Translations under genes and position numbers: made by a program | Notes under the pieces: generated by a model | What the model was told of the DNA's origin: nothing | Seen by the model: only the letters and a program-made list of their open reading frames with translations | Database searches by the model: none | DNA from: a virus | Length of the DNA stretch: 64,000 bases | Direction: 5' to 3' (one strand) | IMG/VR virus record: IMGVR_UViG_3300031787_010103 | Span: 1 to 64,000 of that record | Part shown: one piece after another, positions 51,016 through 58,459 of the stretch | How the letters are laid out: every line of letters starts with the position of its first letter | How positions within the stretch are numbered: position 1 is the stretch's first letter

Positions 51016-51530
51016 TATTCAATCACATCAAACAACTGCATGCCGAAGGCAAGAAGATTGGCATCACATTCTCGACCTTTGACATGTTGCATGCTGGCCA
51101 TATTGCCATGCTGAGCGAAGCTAAAAATCACTGTGACTATCTCATCTGTGGTTTACAAACTGATCCCACCATAGATAGACCTGACACCAAGAACCGCCCT
51201 GTGCAAAGTATCGTAGAACGACAGATACAGTTGGCGGCCTGCCGTTATGTGGATGAGATTGTGATATATTCCACCGAACAAGATCTACGAGATCTTTTGC
51301 TGATACTGCCCGTGGATGTTCGTATCTTAGGAGTAGAATATCAAGGAAAGAATTTTTCCGGACAGGCTGAATGTGAGCAACGTGGAATAGATATCATATT
51401 CAATGGCAGAGATCACAGTTTCAGTTCCAGCGGTCTGCGCCAACGTGTGGTAGCAGCCGAGCACGAAAAAGAAATCAAGAAAAAAGCCGCACCCGTTGGC
51501 AACGATGATAACCCGACAACGAGTCCTTGA
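51012..51530 (+). CDS. Cytidylyltransferase-like protein (TagD/HldE type)
   Basis: A 172-residue protein: GITFSTFDMLHAGHIAML (HxGH), LICGLQTDPTIDRP, SIVERQIQLAACRYV (ER motif), and YSTEQDLRDLL, then FSSSGLRQRV in place of ISSTxLR. It activates a phosphorylated alcohol or sugar with a nucleotide. In this island it could supply an activated precursor; substrate unknown. ATGA overlaps at both ends. Confidence 0.8.
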   Translation: MIFNHIKQLHAEGKKIGITFSTFDMLHAGHIAMLSEAKNHCDYLICGLQTDPTIDRPDTKNRPVQSIVERQIQLAACRYVDEIVIYSTEQDLRDLLLILPVDVRILGVEYQGKNFSGQAECEQRGIDIIFNGRDHSFSSSGLRQRVVAAEHEKEIKKKAAPVGNDDNPTTSP

Positions 51531-52279
51531 TGATTTTAACCAATGGTTGTAGTTTTACTGAAGGTTTTTATCTTGCTAACAAAAATGACGCTTGGCCTGC
51601 ACAACTTGGATCTTTATTAAATTCCACAGTGATGGATCTGTCGTTAGGTGGGGCGAGTAATCAAAGAATTTTACGGACCACACAAGAATCTCTGGTCAAT
51701 CATAAAAATATTGATTTGGTAGTGATCGGGTGGACCGGAAACGAACGCAATGAAATTTTTTCAACTGATGGCGATTACGTGAGAGCCACGTTTGGCGGCT
51801 GCCTTGGCGAAAAAACAGACAATCGCAACAATCAGGAATATCTTGAAATCTTGCATAAGAATTGGGTGAAATATAATTTCAACGAATGGTTAAATTATCG
51901 TAATTGGATCTACGACGTCTTGTTACTGCAAGATTATCTTGATTTTGCAAAAATTCCTTATAAATTTTTTTCAGCATTTGGTGAGAATCTTATCGCCGAT
52001 TTTTTAAATAAAGATCAAAAAAGCCTCGACTTGGTCCGGCACGCTTGGGCTCCATGGAATCGAGAACAATTCTCTCCGGATATGGAGCGAAATCTAGATT
52101 GGAAAGAAATGTGTGATTTAATAACAAAGATAAACCTTGATCGTTGGATAACTAAAAATGAACACACGATGGATAGTTATCTGATGTCTATAGGAATAAT
52201 CGAAAGAGAACCAGGAGGACATCCTGTGGAAAATGGTCATCGGTGTTGGGCAGAAAAAATAGCGACTGAAACACGATGA
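51527..52279 (+). CDS. SGNH-hydrolase-like protein 1
   Basis: A 250-residue protein with the four SGNH blocks: NGCSFTEGF (Ser), GGASNQRI (Gly), WTGNERNE (Asn) and GGHPVENGHRC (His). Such enzymes de-O-acetylate glycans or lipids. AT-rich compared with neighbours. It is followed by a second SGNH-like gene; they may be a diverged tandem pair acting on the glycan made upstream. Confidence 0.7.
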   Translation: MMILTNGCSFTEGFYLANKNDAWPAQLGSLLNSTVMDLSLGGASNQRILRTTQESLVNHKNIDLVVIGWTGNERNEIFSTDGDYVRATFGGCLGEKTDNRNNQEYLEILHKNWVKYNFNEWLNYRNWIYDVLLLQDYLDFAKIPYKFFSAFGENLIADFLNKDQKSLDLVRHAWAPWNREQFSPDMERNLDWKEMCDLITKINLDRWITKNEHTMDSYLMSIGIIEREPGGHPVENGHRCWAEKIATETR

Positions 52280-52977
52280 TATTATATGTCAACGGCGACA
52301 GCCATACAGCCGCGGCCGAAGCTGTCAATGCTTATGCTTTTGCTGAGGATGATCCTAATTTAGGATATCTGCACAGACTACCCCATCCAGATAATCTAGC
52401 TGTGAGTTGGGGGAGATTACTGTCTGAAACGCTCAAAGCCGCATTCCACTGTGATGCAGAATCAGCAGCCAGCAATGACCGCATCATGCGTACCACACGA
52501 AGTTGGATTGACAAACACCAGCGTGATTGGTCCAGGACACTGATGATCATACAATGGTCTACTTGGGAGAGAGAAGAGTGGTTGCATGAAGAAACCTACT
52601 ATCAAGTCAATGCTTCGGGCATCGACGATGTTCCACTTGAATTACAAGACCGATACAAACAGTTTGTGGCGTCAGTGGATTGGCAAACCAAGACTCAACA
52701 TTGGCACCAACAGATATGGCAACTGCATCTAGATCTTGCGCAACGTGGCATAAGGCATGTGTTCTTTAATGGCAACTCAGATTTTTCGGCCGTGCCAAAT
52801 CGTCTGGAATGGGGCGCCAATTATTTGGAACCTTACAGTCCAGAACACTCATTTTCCATCATCTTGTCCAAAAATTATCAAACAGTGGCACCCAATTCCT
52901 ATCATTTTGGTCAGGAAGCTCATAGATTTTTTGCTCATTTTATGTTACAATACTGTATCGCCAACAAATTGATATGA
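52276..52977 (+). CDS. SGNH-hydrolase-like protein 2
   Basis: A 233-residue protein: VNGDSHTAAAEAVN (Ser block), ESAASNDRIMRTT (with Asn-Asp instead of Gly-Gly), QWSTWEREEW, and NSYHFGQEAHRFFA (His block). Shares the order of blocks with its neighbour but has little other identity. Substrate unknown. ATGA junction upstream. Confidence 0.65.
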   Translation: MILYVNGDSHTAAAEAVNAYAFAEDDPNLGYLHRLPHPDNLAVSWGRLLSETLKAAFHCDAESAASNDRIMRTTRSWIDKHQRDWSRTLMIIQWSTWEREEWLHEETYYQVNASGIDDVPLELQDRYKQFVASVDWQTKTQHWHQQIWQLHLDLAQRGIRHVFFNGNSDFSAVPNRLEWGANYLEPYSPEHSFSIILSKNYQTVAPNSYHFGQEAHRFFAHFMLQYCIANKLI

Positions 52978-52980
52978 GCC

Positions 52981-53982
52981 ATGCGTTATCTACTGATTGA
53001 CACTGCCAACATGTTTTTCCGTGCCCGACACGTGGCTTTCCGTGCCGAGGATCCATGGGAGAAAGTGGGCTATGCCCTACACATCACCTTGAGTGCTGTG
53101 AACAAGGTGTTCAACAAATTCCAAGCGGATCATGTGATATTTGCGTTGGAAGGTCGCTCGTGGCGCAAGGATCACTATGCTCCTTACAAAAAGAATCGCG
53201 CCGATGCTCGTGCCGCGCTCACAGAACGTGAACAAGAAGAGGATCGCATGTTCTGGGAAACATTTGATGCGTTCAAAGACTATCTCAGTATCAAGACCAA
53301 CTGCTCGGTGATCCGCGAACCCAATGCTGAAGCCGATGACATCATCGCACGTTGGATTGACCTACATCCCAACGACGAACATTACATCATTTCATCTGAC
53401 ACTGACTTCGTGCAACTTTTGGCTGGCAATGTGCATCAATACAACGGCATTACTGACGAACTGCTCACTGTCAAAGGTATCTTTGATGCCAAGGGCAAGG
53501 AAGTGATAGACAAAAAGACCAAAGAACCCAAACGCATACCGGACCCTGAATGGTTGTTGTTTGAGAAATGCATGCGTGGCGATGTCAGCGACAATGTGTT
53601 TTCGGCCTATCCTGGTGTGAGAACCAAAGGCACTAAAAACAAAGTGGGCCTGTTGGAAGCCTTTGCTGATCGCACATCCAAAGGTTATAATTGGAATAAT
53701 CTCATGCTACAACGCTGGACTGATCACAACGGCGAAGAGCATCGTGTTTTAGACGACTACAATCGTAATCGTGCGCTGATCGATCTACGAGCACAACCCG
53801 ACACAGTAAAACTGGCTGTAGACACGGCCATACACGAGCAGATTTCACACAAAGATGTAGGACAAGTTGGTAGCCACTTCATGAAATTCTGTGGTAAATA
53901 CCAACTCAACAGAGCCAGCGAACAAGCAGAACAGTTCGGACGATGGCTCAATAAAACATATCAAGGAGTTTTAAACCCATGA
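52981..53982 (+). CDS. rnh: 5'-3' exonuclease/flap nuclease (T4 RNase H-like)
   Basis: A 333-residue nuclease (T4 RNase H 305). Metal-binding acids are in place: LLIDTANMFFRA, ALEGRSWRKDHYAPYKKNR (arch-region Lys/Arg), NAEADDIIARW, IISSDTDFVQLL, and RGDVSDNVFSAYPGV (H3TH). It removes RNA primers and flaps in lagging-strand synthesis. Lies apart from polymerase and clamp, as in T4-like genomes. Confidence 0.9.
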   Translation: MRYLLIDTANMFFRARHVAFRAEDPWEKVGYALHITLSAVNKVFNKFQADHVIFALEGRSWRKDHYAPYKKNRADARAALTEREQEEDRMFWETFDAFKDYLSIKTNCSVIREPNAEADDIIARWIDLHPNDEHYIISSDTDFVQLLAGNVHQYNGITDELLTVKGIFDAKGKEVIDKKTKEPKRIPDPEWLLFEKCMRGDVSDNVFSAYPGVRTKGTKNKVGLLEAFADRTSKGYNWNNLMLQRWTDHNGEEHRVLDDYNRNRALIDLRAQPDTVKLAVDTAIHEQISHKDVGQVGSHFMKFCGKYQLNRASEQAEQFGRWLNKTYQGVLNP

Positions 53983-54422
53983 TCCTGGCAAAACCTGTTA
54001 TAGCAAACAAATACTGGATTCTCAAAGAAGACGATCAAAAAATAGGCTCCGTAGAGGCTGAAGGTGGTGTGTTCCGTGTGCGCATGTATGATGCGGCCGA
54101 AGAATTCAAGACCATCAAAACCATAAAAAACAAAACACGAATCATATTCGAAGAACCACCTGCACAGAAAAAAACCAAAAAAGAGCATGCGGTCAACGGC
54201 TTCGCTACAGATGCCACACCTCACAATGCTATCTATGATGTGCAACGTCGTTTGCCCATCTACACCAAGAAGAACAAATCAAAATCATGGTTTGCCGCGG
54301 GGTGGTATCAGATCAACACCACTGGCTCGTGGGAAACTGTGTTTTGCCCCAAACTGATCTTGCTCCAACGCTACGAGTATCGCGGCCCTGCACACTCAGC
54401 CGATCAGTTCACGTTCAGTTAA
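53979..54422 (+). CDS. Conserved T4-like phage protein, unknown
   Basis: A 147-residue protein; the C-terminal half HNAIYDVQRRLPIYTKK, SWFAAGWYQINT, FCPKLILLQRYEYRGP is a pattern I remember from T4-like marine phages. A Lys-rich linker sits in the middle. Starts 4 bases before the nuclease stop. Confidence 0.7.
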   Translation: MILAKPVIANKYWILKEDDQKIGSVEAEGGVFRVRMYDAAEEFKTIKTIKNKTRIIFEEPPAQKKTKKEHAVNGFATDATPHNAIYDVQRRLPIYTKKNKSKSWFAAGWYQINTTGSWETVFCPKLILLQRYEYRGPAHSADQFTFS

Positions 54423-54628
54423 TGAGCCGGTTACACATCTCCAAATTCATAGATCGGGTGCAACACTTTGAACAGCGTGGTGCCCGAGATTTCACCTGCC
54501 CGCTGGTGGATGCCAAAAATCTACACGCTGACATCACGAGATTACTGCTCGAACTAGAAGAACTGCGTGAAAAAGGCCAGCAGGGCGAATCTCGCATAAC
54601 CGTGGAGATGCAGGGCGGAAGTTTTTAA
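54422..54628 (+). CDS. Conserved small helical protein, 68 aa
   Basis: From ATG 54422 (TAATG junction). MSRLHISKFIDRVQHFEQRG and DAKNLHADITRLLLELEEL suggest a helical, coiled-coil-like protein that occurs after the previous gene in related phages. Function unknown. Confidence 0.65.
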   Translation: MSRLHISKFIDRVQHFEQRGARDFTCPLVDAKNLHADITRLLLELEELREKGQQGESRITVEMQGGSF

Positions 54629-54633
54629 TCTAC

Positions 54634-54656
54634 CCAGTTTATCATAAATAAACTGG
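54634..54656 (+). other. Hairpin enclosing a late-promoter-like box
   Basis: CCAGTTTAT (54634-54642) and ATAAACTGG (54648-54656), 9 bp perfect, loop of 5. The octamer CATAAATA (54643-54650) lies in its loop and 3' arm, and SD GGAGAG starts in the 3' arm. Confidence 0.55.
54643..54650 (+). promoter_or_regulatory. Late-promoter-like box CATAAATA
   Basis: A 7/8 match to the late octamer, 16 bases before ATG 54667 with an SD in between. Confidence 0.45.
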
Positions 54657-54666
54657 AGAGATAAAG

Positions 54667-54966
54667 ATGAGTAGACCCAAGCCCAAAGTCTTGGTCGAAC
54701 TGACCAACAAATCAACTTATAAAACCGAACAGGTGCTGGCTTCAGAAGGTATCTGGGCGGTGTTCTTTGATGACAAACCTATCAACCTCAAAACGTCAAA
54801 CTTCCTGGTGCAGTATCCTGGACCCAAATACAAAAAAGTAAGTTTTTCCAATCCTGGTCATGCCATCAACCTGGCCAAGAAACTCAATCAACAATTCAAG
54901 ACAGACAAGTTTTCTGTAGTGCTACTCAAATCGGGAGATAGGATCTATCCCGATGGCAAACAATAA
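54667..54966 (+). CDS. Conserved phage protein, 99 aa
   Basis: A basic protein: VLVELTNKSTYKTEQVLASEG, then GIWAVFFDDKPINL and GPKYKKVSFSNPGHAINLAKK. The pattern is familiar from T4-like marine phages, without known function. Behind its own late-type box and hairpin. Confidence 0.7.
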   Translation: MSRPKPKVLVELTNKSTYKTEQVLASEGIWAVFFDDKPINLKTSNFLVQYPGPKYKKVSFSNPGHAINLAKKLNQQFKTDKFSVVLLKSGDRIYPDGKQ

Positions 54967-55306
54967 AAGAGAAATCACCCAACGCCTGCTGGCATTGATT
55001 CCTGACCAATCAGTGAATCTCGACCATGCTTTGAAAGTCTGGTATATGAACATCAGAGACACAGGTGGCTTGCGACTCACTGCCATTGGTTATGCTGTGT
55101 TGAGGACCTTGGACATAGAATCCTGGAACATGGATCTAGATCCAAAAAAGATCAACAAGAAGACCATACTGGAACTGGATCGCAAACTACAGTGGCCTTA
55201 CTACATTGACACCAAGAAACGACAGATCATCTTTTTCTCCAGCCGCGAAGCCATGCTGGCCACACTGTATGGCGACCTGGGATCATTTCTCAAACAGTAT
55301 TCTTAG
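54953..55306 (+). CDS. Conserved phage protein, 117 aa
   Basis: A basic helical protein; YMNIRDTGGLRLTAIGY and WPYYIDTKKRQIIFFSSREA are its recognisable blocks. Overlaps the previous gene by 14 bases, and its end overlaps the convergent minus-strand gene by 24. Confidence 0.65.
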   Translation: MANNKREITQRLLALIPDQSVNLDHALKVWYMNIRDTGGLRLTAIGYAVLRTLDIESWNMDLDPKKINKKTILELDRKLQWPYYIDTKKRQIIFFSSREAMLATLYGDLGSFLKQYS

Positions 55307-56260
55307 ATCTTCAGCGGCACGACGACGTATGCTGTCAGCATAGTCACCCATGAGATAGTCAAAGTTACGATCGATTTTTTCTTTGACTCTATCAAGATCG
55401 ATGTCTTGGCGCAGTGTATCAATGTTGCGTTCTATGGCACTATACATCCGGGTATCCTTGTGCTCAGTGTCATATGAATAGTCATAGATTTCAGGATATG
55501 TGTCAAATCCCAGATTCTCAACATCTTCCATGCACAGCCGATGGCCGATGCACATGAATGGATGCCGGGCGGCGATGGCCAACAAGGTCTTTTCTGTGAC
55601 GATGCCTCCCACATCTTGATAAAGGCTTTCTGTGATGATGGATGATCTAGCACTCTGATACACAGGCAACATCTTGACGAAATTGTCTACATTGTTGAAA
55701 TTGTAGGCCTGATAGGGATGTATGTCTATGGGATTGAATATCGAGTGGCTGACAAAGCCCGAAGGTTCGTGTCTCAGCAGATTGTAGACTTCTTGCCGAT
55801 ATTCTCGAGCACGGCCATTGAGACAGATCCAATTGTGTCGAATGTCTTTTTTGGTAACATCTTTCCATTCAGCCCATCGGGCTTTCAGTTGATGCACCAG
55901 TTCATAACTGTGGCTAGCGAAGTTCACTATACGTATATTTCCTTGATAGATGTCTCGCAGTCTGTGATCCCAACACACGAAGATTATCTTGCTCTGTTGT
56001 TCTGGAGTGAACTGTTGTTCCAGCCAATGCAGTTCCACGCAAAGATTATCGTAAAAATGTATGAAATCCTGTGCATGGATAACCAGCCGGAAATTCTTGC
56101 GATACCAACGCTCTCGAGCGATATCAGGTAGATTGATGTTCCATCGACTGCTCACTATGGGCCTGCCCAGGGCGCAAGGAACGAACTCAAAGTCCAGTCC
56201 ACGAGCCCGGAGCAACAGGATCATTTCTTTGTTAAAATTGGGTTCCGTGTAGTTGGGCAT
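55283..56260 (-). CDS. Glycosyltransferase-like protein (exostosin-type)
   Basis: A 325-residue minus-strand protein. The C-terminal half has YQDVGGIVTEKTLLAIAARHP with FMCIGH, matching the donor-binding (G-x-T/E-K...E/I-A) region of small GT47/phage glycosyltransferases, then LGFDTYPEIYDYSYD. The N-terminal half, FVCWDHRLRDIYQGN, is Rossmann-like. No SD is evident; a divergent promoter lies upstream. One of only two minus-strand genes here. Confidence 0.65.
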   Translation of the reverse strand: MPNYTEPNFNKEMILLLRARGLDFEFVPCALGRPIVSSRWNINLPDIARERWYRKNFRLVIHAQDFIHFYDNLCVELHWLEQQFTPEQQSKIIFVCWDHRLRDIYQGNIRIVNFASHSYELVHQLKARWAEWKDVTKKDIRHNWICLNGRAREYRQEVYNLLRHEPSGFVSHSIFNPIDIHPYQAYNFNNVDNFVKMLPVYQSARSSIITESLYQDVGGIVTEKTLLAIAARHPFMCIGHRLCMEDVENLGFDTYPEIYDYSYDTEHKDTRMYSAIERNIDTLRQDIDLDRVKEKIDRNFDYLMGDYADSIRRRAAEDLRILFEK

Positions 56261-56271
56261 TGAATCAGGGG

Positions 56272-56300
56272 TTGACCAGGAATTAAATTTCGGGTAAAAT
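56272..56300 (+). promoter_or_regulatory. Sigma70-like promoter
   Basis: TTGACC (56272-56277), 17 bases, TAAAAT (56295-56300), reading toward the hairpin at 56332 and the GIY-YIG gene. Confidence 0.5.
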
Positions 56301-56311
56301 TGTGTTGTAAA
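56282..56311 (-). promoter_or_regulatory. Candidate minus-strand promoter, divergent
   Basis: On the minus strand TTTACA (56311-56306), 18 bases, TTTAAT (56287-56282), facing the glycosyltransferase gene that starts at 56260. Overlaps the plus-strand promoter. Confidence 0.4.
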
Positions 56312-56331
56312 TCAGCAACACCGCACAAATG

Positions 56332-56355
56332 CTAGGTTAGCAAGCACTAACTTAG
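56332..56355 (+). other. Inverted repeat between tandem promoters
   Basis: CTAGGTTAG (56332-56340) and CTAACTTAG (56347-56355), 9 bp with one G-T pair, 6-base loop. No T tract. Could be an operator or weak terminator for the upstream promoter. Confidence 0.45.
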
Positions 56356-56370
56356 TGGTTTTCTGCCCGG

Positions 56371-56400
56371 TTGACCAAAAATACCCTTTTCGGTTATAAT
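56371..56400 (+). promoter_or_regulatory. Consensus sigma70-like promoter
   Basis: TTGACC (56371-56376), 18 bases, TATAAT (56395-56400). The ATG at 56407 lies 6 bases after the -10, near the expected transcription start, implying a leaderless message. Confidence 0.7.
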
Positions 56401-56406
56401 ATATGT

Positions 56407-56748
56407 ATGGACAGTAAAAAAACACCCCGTAAAAAGCGAGCAGATCGCACCCACATCATCTACAAGATCATGTCGGGCACAGACTTCTACATTGGCGTCA
56501 CTGCCAAGACCGAAACCACTGTGCTGAAATCGGTGCGGGTTCGCATGAACAAACATCTGTATCGTAGCAGGAGCGAAGACCGATCTTGGGCACTCTACGA
56601 AGCCTTGCGTGAGCGTGGTTCGGAGTGTTTTTGTTACTCTATCGTGGCTGTGGTGCGTGGCAAGCGAGAAGCACATCAAGTTGAGCGTGCCTTGATCCGC
56701 GAACTCCGGCCCAATTTGAATACTGACGTGCGTGAAAGGAGAGCATGA
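56407..56748 (+). CDS. GIY-YIG nuclease domain protein
   Basis: A 113-residue basic protein. THIIYKIMSGTDFYIGVT gives the IY...YIG pair, VRMNKHLYRSRS the Arg/His region, and QVERALIRELRPNLNTD the catalytic Glu and LxxxxxPxLN end. Such single domains are found in homing endonucleases (SegA-like) and in repair. The upstream TTG at 56371 is part of the promoter and was rejected as a start. Confidence 0.75.
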   Translation: MDSKKTPRKKRADRTHIIYKIMSGTDFYIGVTAKTETTVLKSVRVRMNKHLYRSRSEDRSWALYEALRERGSECFCYSIVAVVRGKREAHQVERALIRELRPNLNTDVRERRA

Positions 56749-56900
56749 TGGGATATTTTTCTAACCTAGCCATTGACATCGAAGAGGCCTTGTTCCAAGG
56801 CGCCACCGTGGAGCAGATCGCTGAGCGATTCAACTTGTCAGTGCCGGCGGTCGCCGCCTACATCGAGCAATTGGAACAATGTGATCGTGACCCAAATTGA
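56745..56900 (+). CDS. Small helix-turn-helix protein
   Basis: A 51-residue product (ATG 56745 or the adjacent ATG 56748). Good SD (GAAAGGAG). TVEQIAERFNLSVPAVAAYIEQLE is a clear helix-turn-helix, so a small DNA-binding regulator is likely. ATGA overlap with the nuclease gene. Confidence 0.6.
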   Translation: MMGYFSNLAIDIEEALFQGATVEQIAERFNLSVPAVAAYIEQLEQCDRDPN

Positions 56901-56906
56901 TTGGTG

Positions 56907-56936
56907 TTGACCAAAAATTGAATATTGCAGTATAAT
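56907..56936 (+). promoter_or_regulatory. Consensus sigma70-like promoter
   Basis: TTGACC (56907-56912), 18 bases, TATAAT (56931-56936). Followed by SD AAAGGAG and the gene at 56962; likely promoter of the small-gene block to 60226. Confidence 0.7.
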
Positions 56937-56961
56937 AAAGTAAATCGTAAAGGAGCAAAAC

Positions 56962-57195
56962 ATGGATGCTTATGAATATCAGGGTAAATTTTATGACGGA
57001 CGCCACGGCGGGGCATTTGATCGTGGATCTGCGGATTCATACTATCACCGCCCACGCCGGCCACACATCTATCTAGGAGCCACTGGATCCAGTCCCCAAA
57101 TCAACGAGGAACACATGGATCCTGCCGACGTTGAAGCCTACAATGCTGGCTATGACTACAACGAACGTTTTGGCGACAAAAAATCTTGGGACTAA
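56962..57195 (+). CDS. Hypothetical protein, 77 aa
   Basis: A Tyr/Asp/Gly-rich small protein (YEYQGKFYDGRHGGAFDRG, then DVEAYNAGYDYNERFG). The end resembles the YxxGYxxN motif of small phage or host stress proteins, but no family is assigned. Excellent SD and own promoter suggest strong expression early in infection. Confidence 0.65.
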   Translation: MDAYEYQGKFYDGRHGGAFDRGSADSYYHRPRRPHIYLGATGSSPQINEEHMDPADVEAYNAGYDYNERFGDKKSWD

Positions 57196-57204
57196 GGAAT
57201 AGAT

Positions 57205-57384
57205 ATGACACTGATAGAATTTGAACAAAAACTTGAAAACTGGGAATTGGAAGACCAGTATGCTGAATACATCATGGACCATGCCGCAGGAGATCGTGTG
57301 ATTTGCAACGGTGACACTTTGTTGGCGGCCATGGAAGATGGCTATCTGTTAGAAGACTTCAAAGACAGTTTGGTAACACAATGA
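57205..57384 (+). CDS. Small acidic protein, 59 aa
   Basis: ATG 57205 to TGA 57382-57384, with SD AAGGAA. Acidic helical product (FEQKLENWELEDQYAEYI, AAMEDGYLLEDFKDS). Overlaps the next start. Small acidic early proteins often bind host factors; no specific target can be proposed. Confidence 0.55.
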   Translation: MTLIEFEQKLENWELEDQYAEYIMDHAAGDRVICNGDTLLAAMEDGYLLEDFKDSLVTQ

Positions 57385-57545
57385 ACGAATTTGAAGTGAT
57401 CTTGGTGCATGAGGATCTGCGCCAAAAAGGCATAAAAAATTATACCATGCGACAAGGCAATGACTGCATCTGGGTGTCATACGGCCTTGTTGACTGCTAT
57501 TATATTTTCCGTGAAGGACAGATCGTAGACATACAATTTGACTGA
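57381..57545 (+). CDS. Small hypothetical protein, 54 aa
   Basis: ATGA overlap with the previous gene and a frame to TGA 57543-57545. MNEFEVILVHEDLRQKG then IWVSYGLVDCYYIFREGQ suggest a small alpha/beta fold. Unknown. Confidence 0.5.
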   Translation: MNEFEVILVHEDLRQKGIKNYTMRQGNDCIWVSYGLVDCYYIFREGQIVDIQFD

Positions 57546-57546
57546 A

Positions 57547-57678
57547 ATGAACACTACCAAACAACCCGCAAAGACACGCAACTGGGTAGCCAAACACAAT
57601 CGGCACCGGGCTGTGGTCATGCGAGTCCGCACTTGGTATCAGCGCCAGCCCAAACATCGCAACAAGGAAGTATCATGA
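57547..57678 (+). CDS. Small basic protein, 43 aa
   Basis: ATG 57547, one base after the previous stop; the stop overlaps the next ATG. Very basic (KTRNWVAKHNRHRAVVMRVR), so it may bind nucleic acid. Support is position only. Confidence 0.4.
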   Translation: MNTTKQPAKTRNWVAKHNRHRAVVMRVRTWYQRQPKHRNKEVS

Positions 57679-58070
57679 AGATTGGTTTTAGTTATAGCCG
57701 ATGTGTGTGTGATATTGCGGAAGGCAATGTCAACATGGACGATGTGTTGATCATCATTGCCCGTACCAACTTTGACCCTCACAATGATGAACAGTGGCAA
57801 GGTATTTGGGGCGGATATCGACATGGGGGTCATAGTCGTGCCGAATGGAACCATTGCCGAGACAGTGATGAACAACGCTACCGAGACATCTCTTTGGAAC
57901 TTTATGAATCAGGACGTCTGCATCAGCCCAGACAGTTTGGCGCACACCCTCGTCGCAGTCCGTATGTGTGGGTGGATACTGGCCCTGTTGGCCACGAACA
58001 ATACCAACAACCTGAGAGTGTGCAACAGGCTTGGCAAAACTATTTGATGCTGTCAACATTGACGAGGTAA
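57675..58070 (+). CDS. Hypothetical protein, 131 aa
   Basis: Start ATG 57675 with SD AAGGAAG; an upstream in-frame ATG lacks an SD. SRCVCDIAEGNVNMDDVLIII begins it, followed by a His/Arg-rich part (GGYRHGGHSRAEWNHCRD) that could bind metal, and a Pro/Gln tail. The N-terminal part recalls small phage proteins of similar size with unknown function. Confidence 0.6.
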   Translation: MKIGFSYSRCVCDIAEGNVNMDDVLIIIARTNFDPHNDEQWQGIWGGYRHGGHSRAEWNHCRDSDEQRYRDISLELYESGRLHQPRQFGAHPRRSPYVWVDTGPVGHEQYQQPESVQQAWQNYLMLSTLTR

Positions 58071-58072
58071 CC

Positions 58073-58450
58073 ATGGGATTCCAAAAGAAACGGGCGATGG
58101 CCAAAGATAAACTCATTGATTGGAGTCTCCAGGACAGCCGTTACATGGGGATGAAGTTCAGCGATGACTTCAAAGGATCCATTGAACGCTACCTGCTACA
58201 GGGACTCAAGCCCGGTGGTTTTGGCGAAGCCATGCTGGCCTGTGACTGGGAACGTGCTCTTTACAGTGCCGATACACACAATCGACAGGTGTTATGGGCC
58301 GTGGCCATATGGGTGCGCGAACACATGCCCGGGGGATCGTGGGGCAGTTATGAAACAGTAGAGGCATGGTGCCGCGATGAAGATGGTCGCCGCAGTGAGT
58401 TTCTCAATGCGTGGGAAAAAGAACGAGTTTGGTTAACATTAGTGAAATAA
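58073..58450 (+). CDS. Conserved small phage protein, 125 aa
   Basis: A helical soluble protein from ATG 58073: YLLQGLKPGGFGEAMLACDWERALYSAD and WVREHMPGGSWGSYETV are the key blocks. The LxPGGFxxAVLxxDLxxAxxxAD pattern is common to phage proteins of about this size. Function unknown. Confidence 0.65.
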   Translation: MGFQKKRAMAKDKLIDWSLQDSRYMGMKFSDDFKGSIERYLLQGLKPGGFGEAMLACDWERALYSADTHNRQVLWAVAIWVREHMPGGSWGSYETVEAWCRDEDGRRSEFLNAWEKERVWLTLVK

Positions 58451-58459
58451 GGAGCAGTC

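Noticed and set aside
51012-51530. Calling this the RfbF (glucose-1-phosphate cytidylyltransferase) of the RfbH pathway
   Set aside because: It has the HxGH fold of TagD/HldE enzymes, not the RfbF-type nucleotidyltransferase fold.
56371-56406. TTG 56371 as start of the GIY-YIG gene
   Set aside because: That triplet is the -35 of a consensus promoter; ATG 56407 keeps the whole domain.
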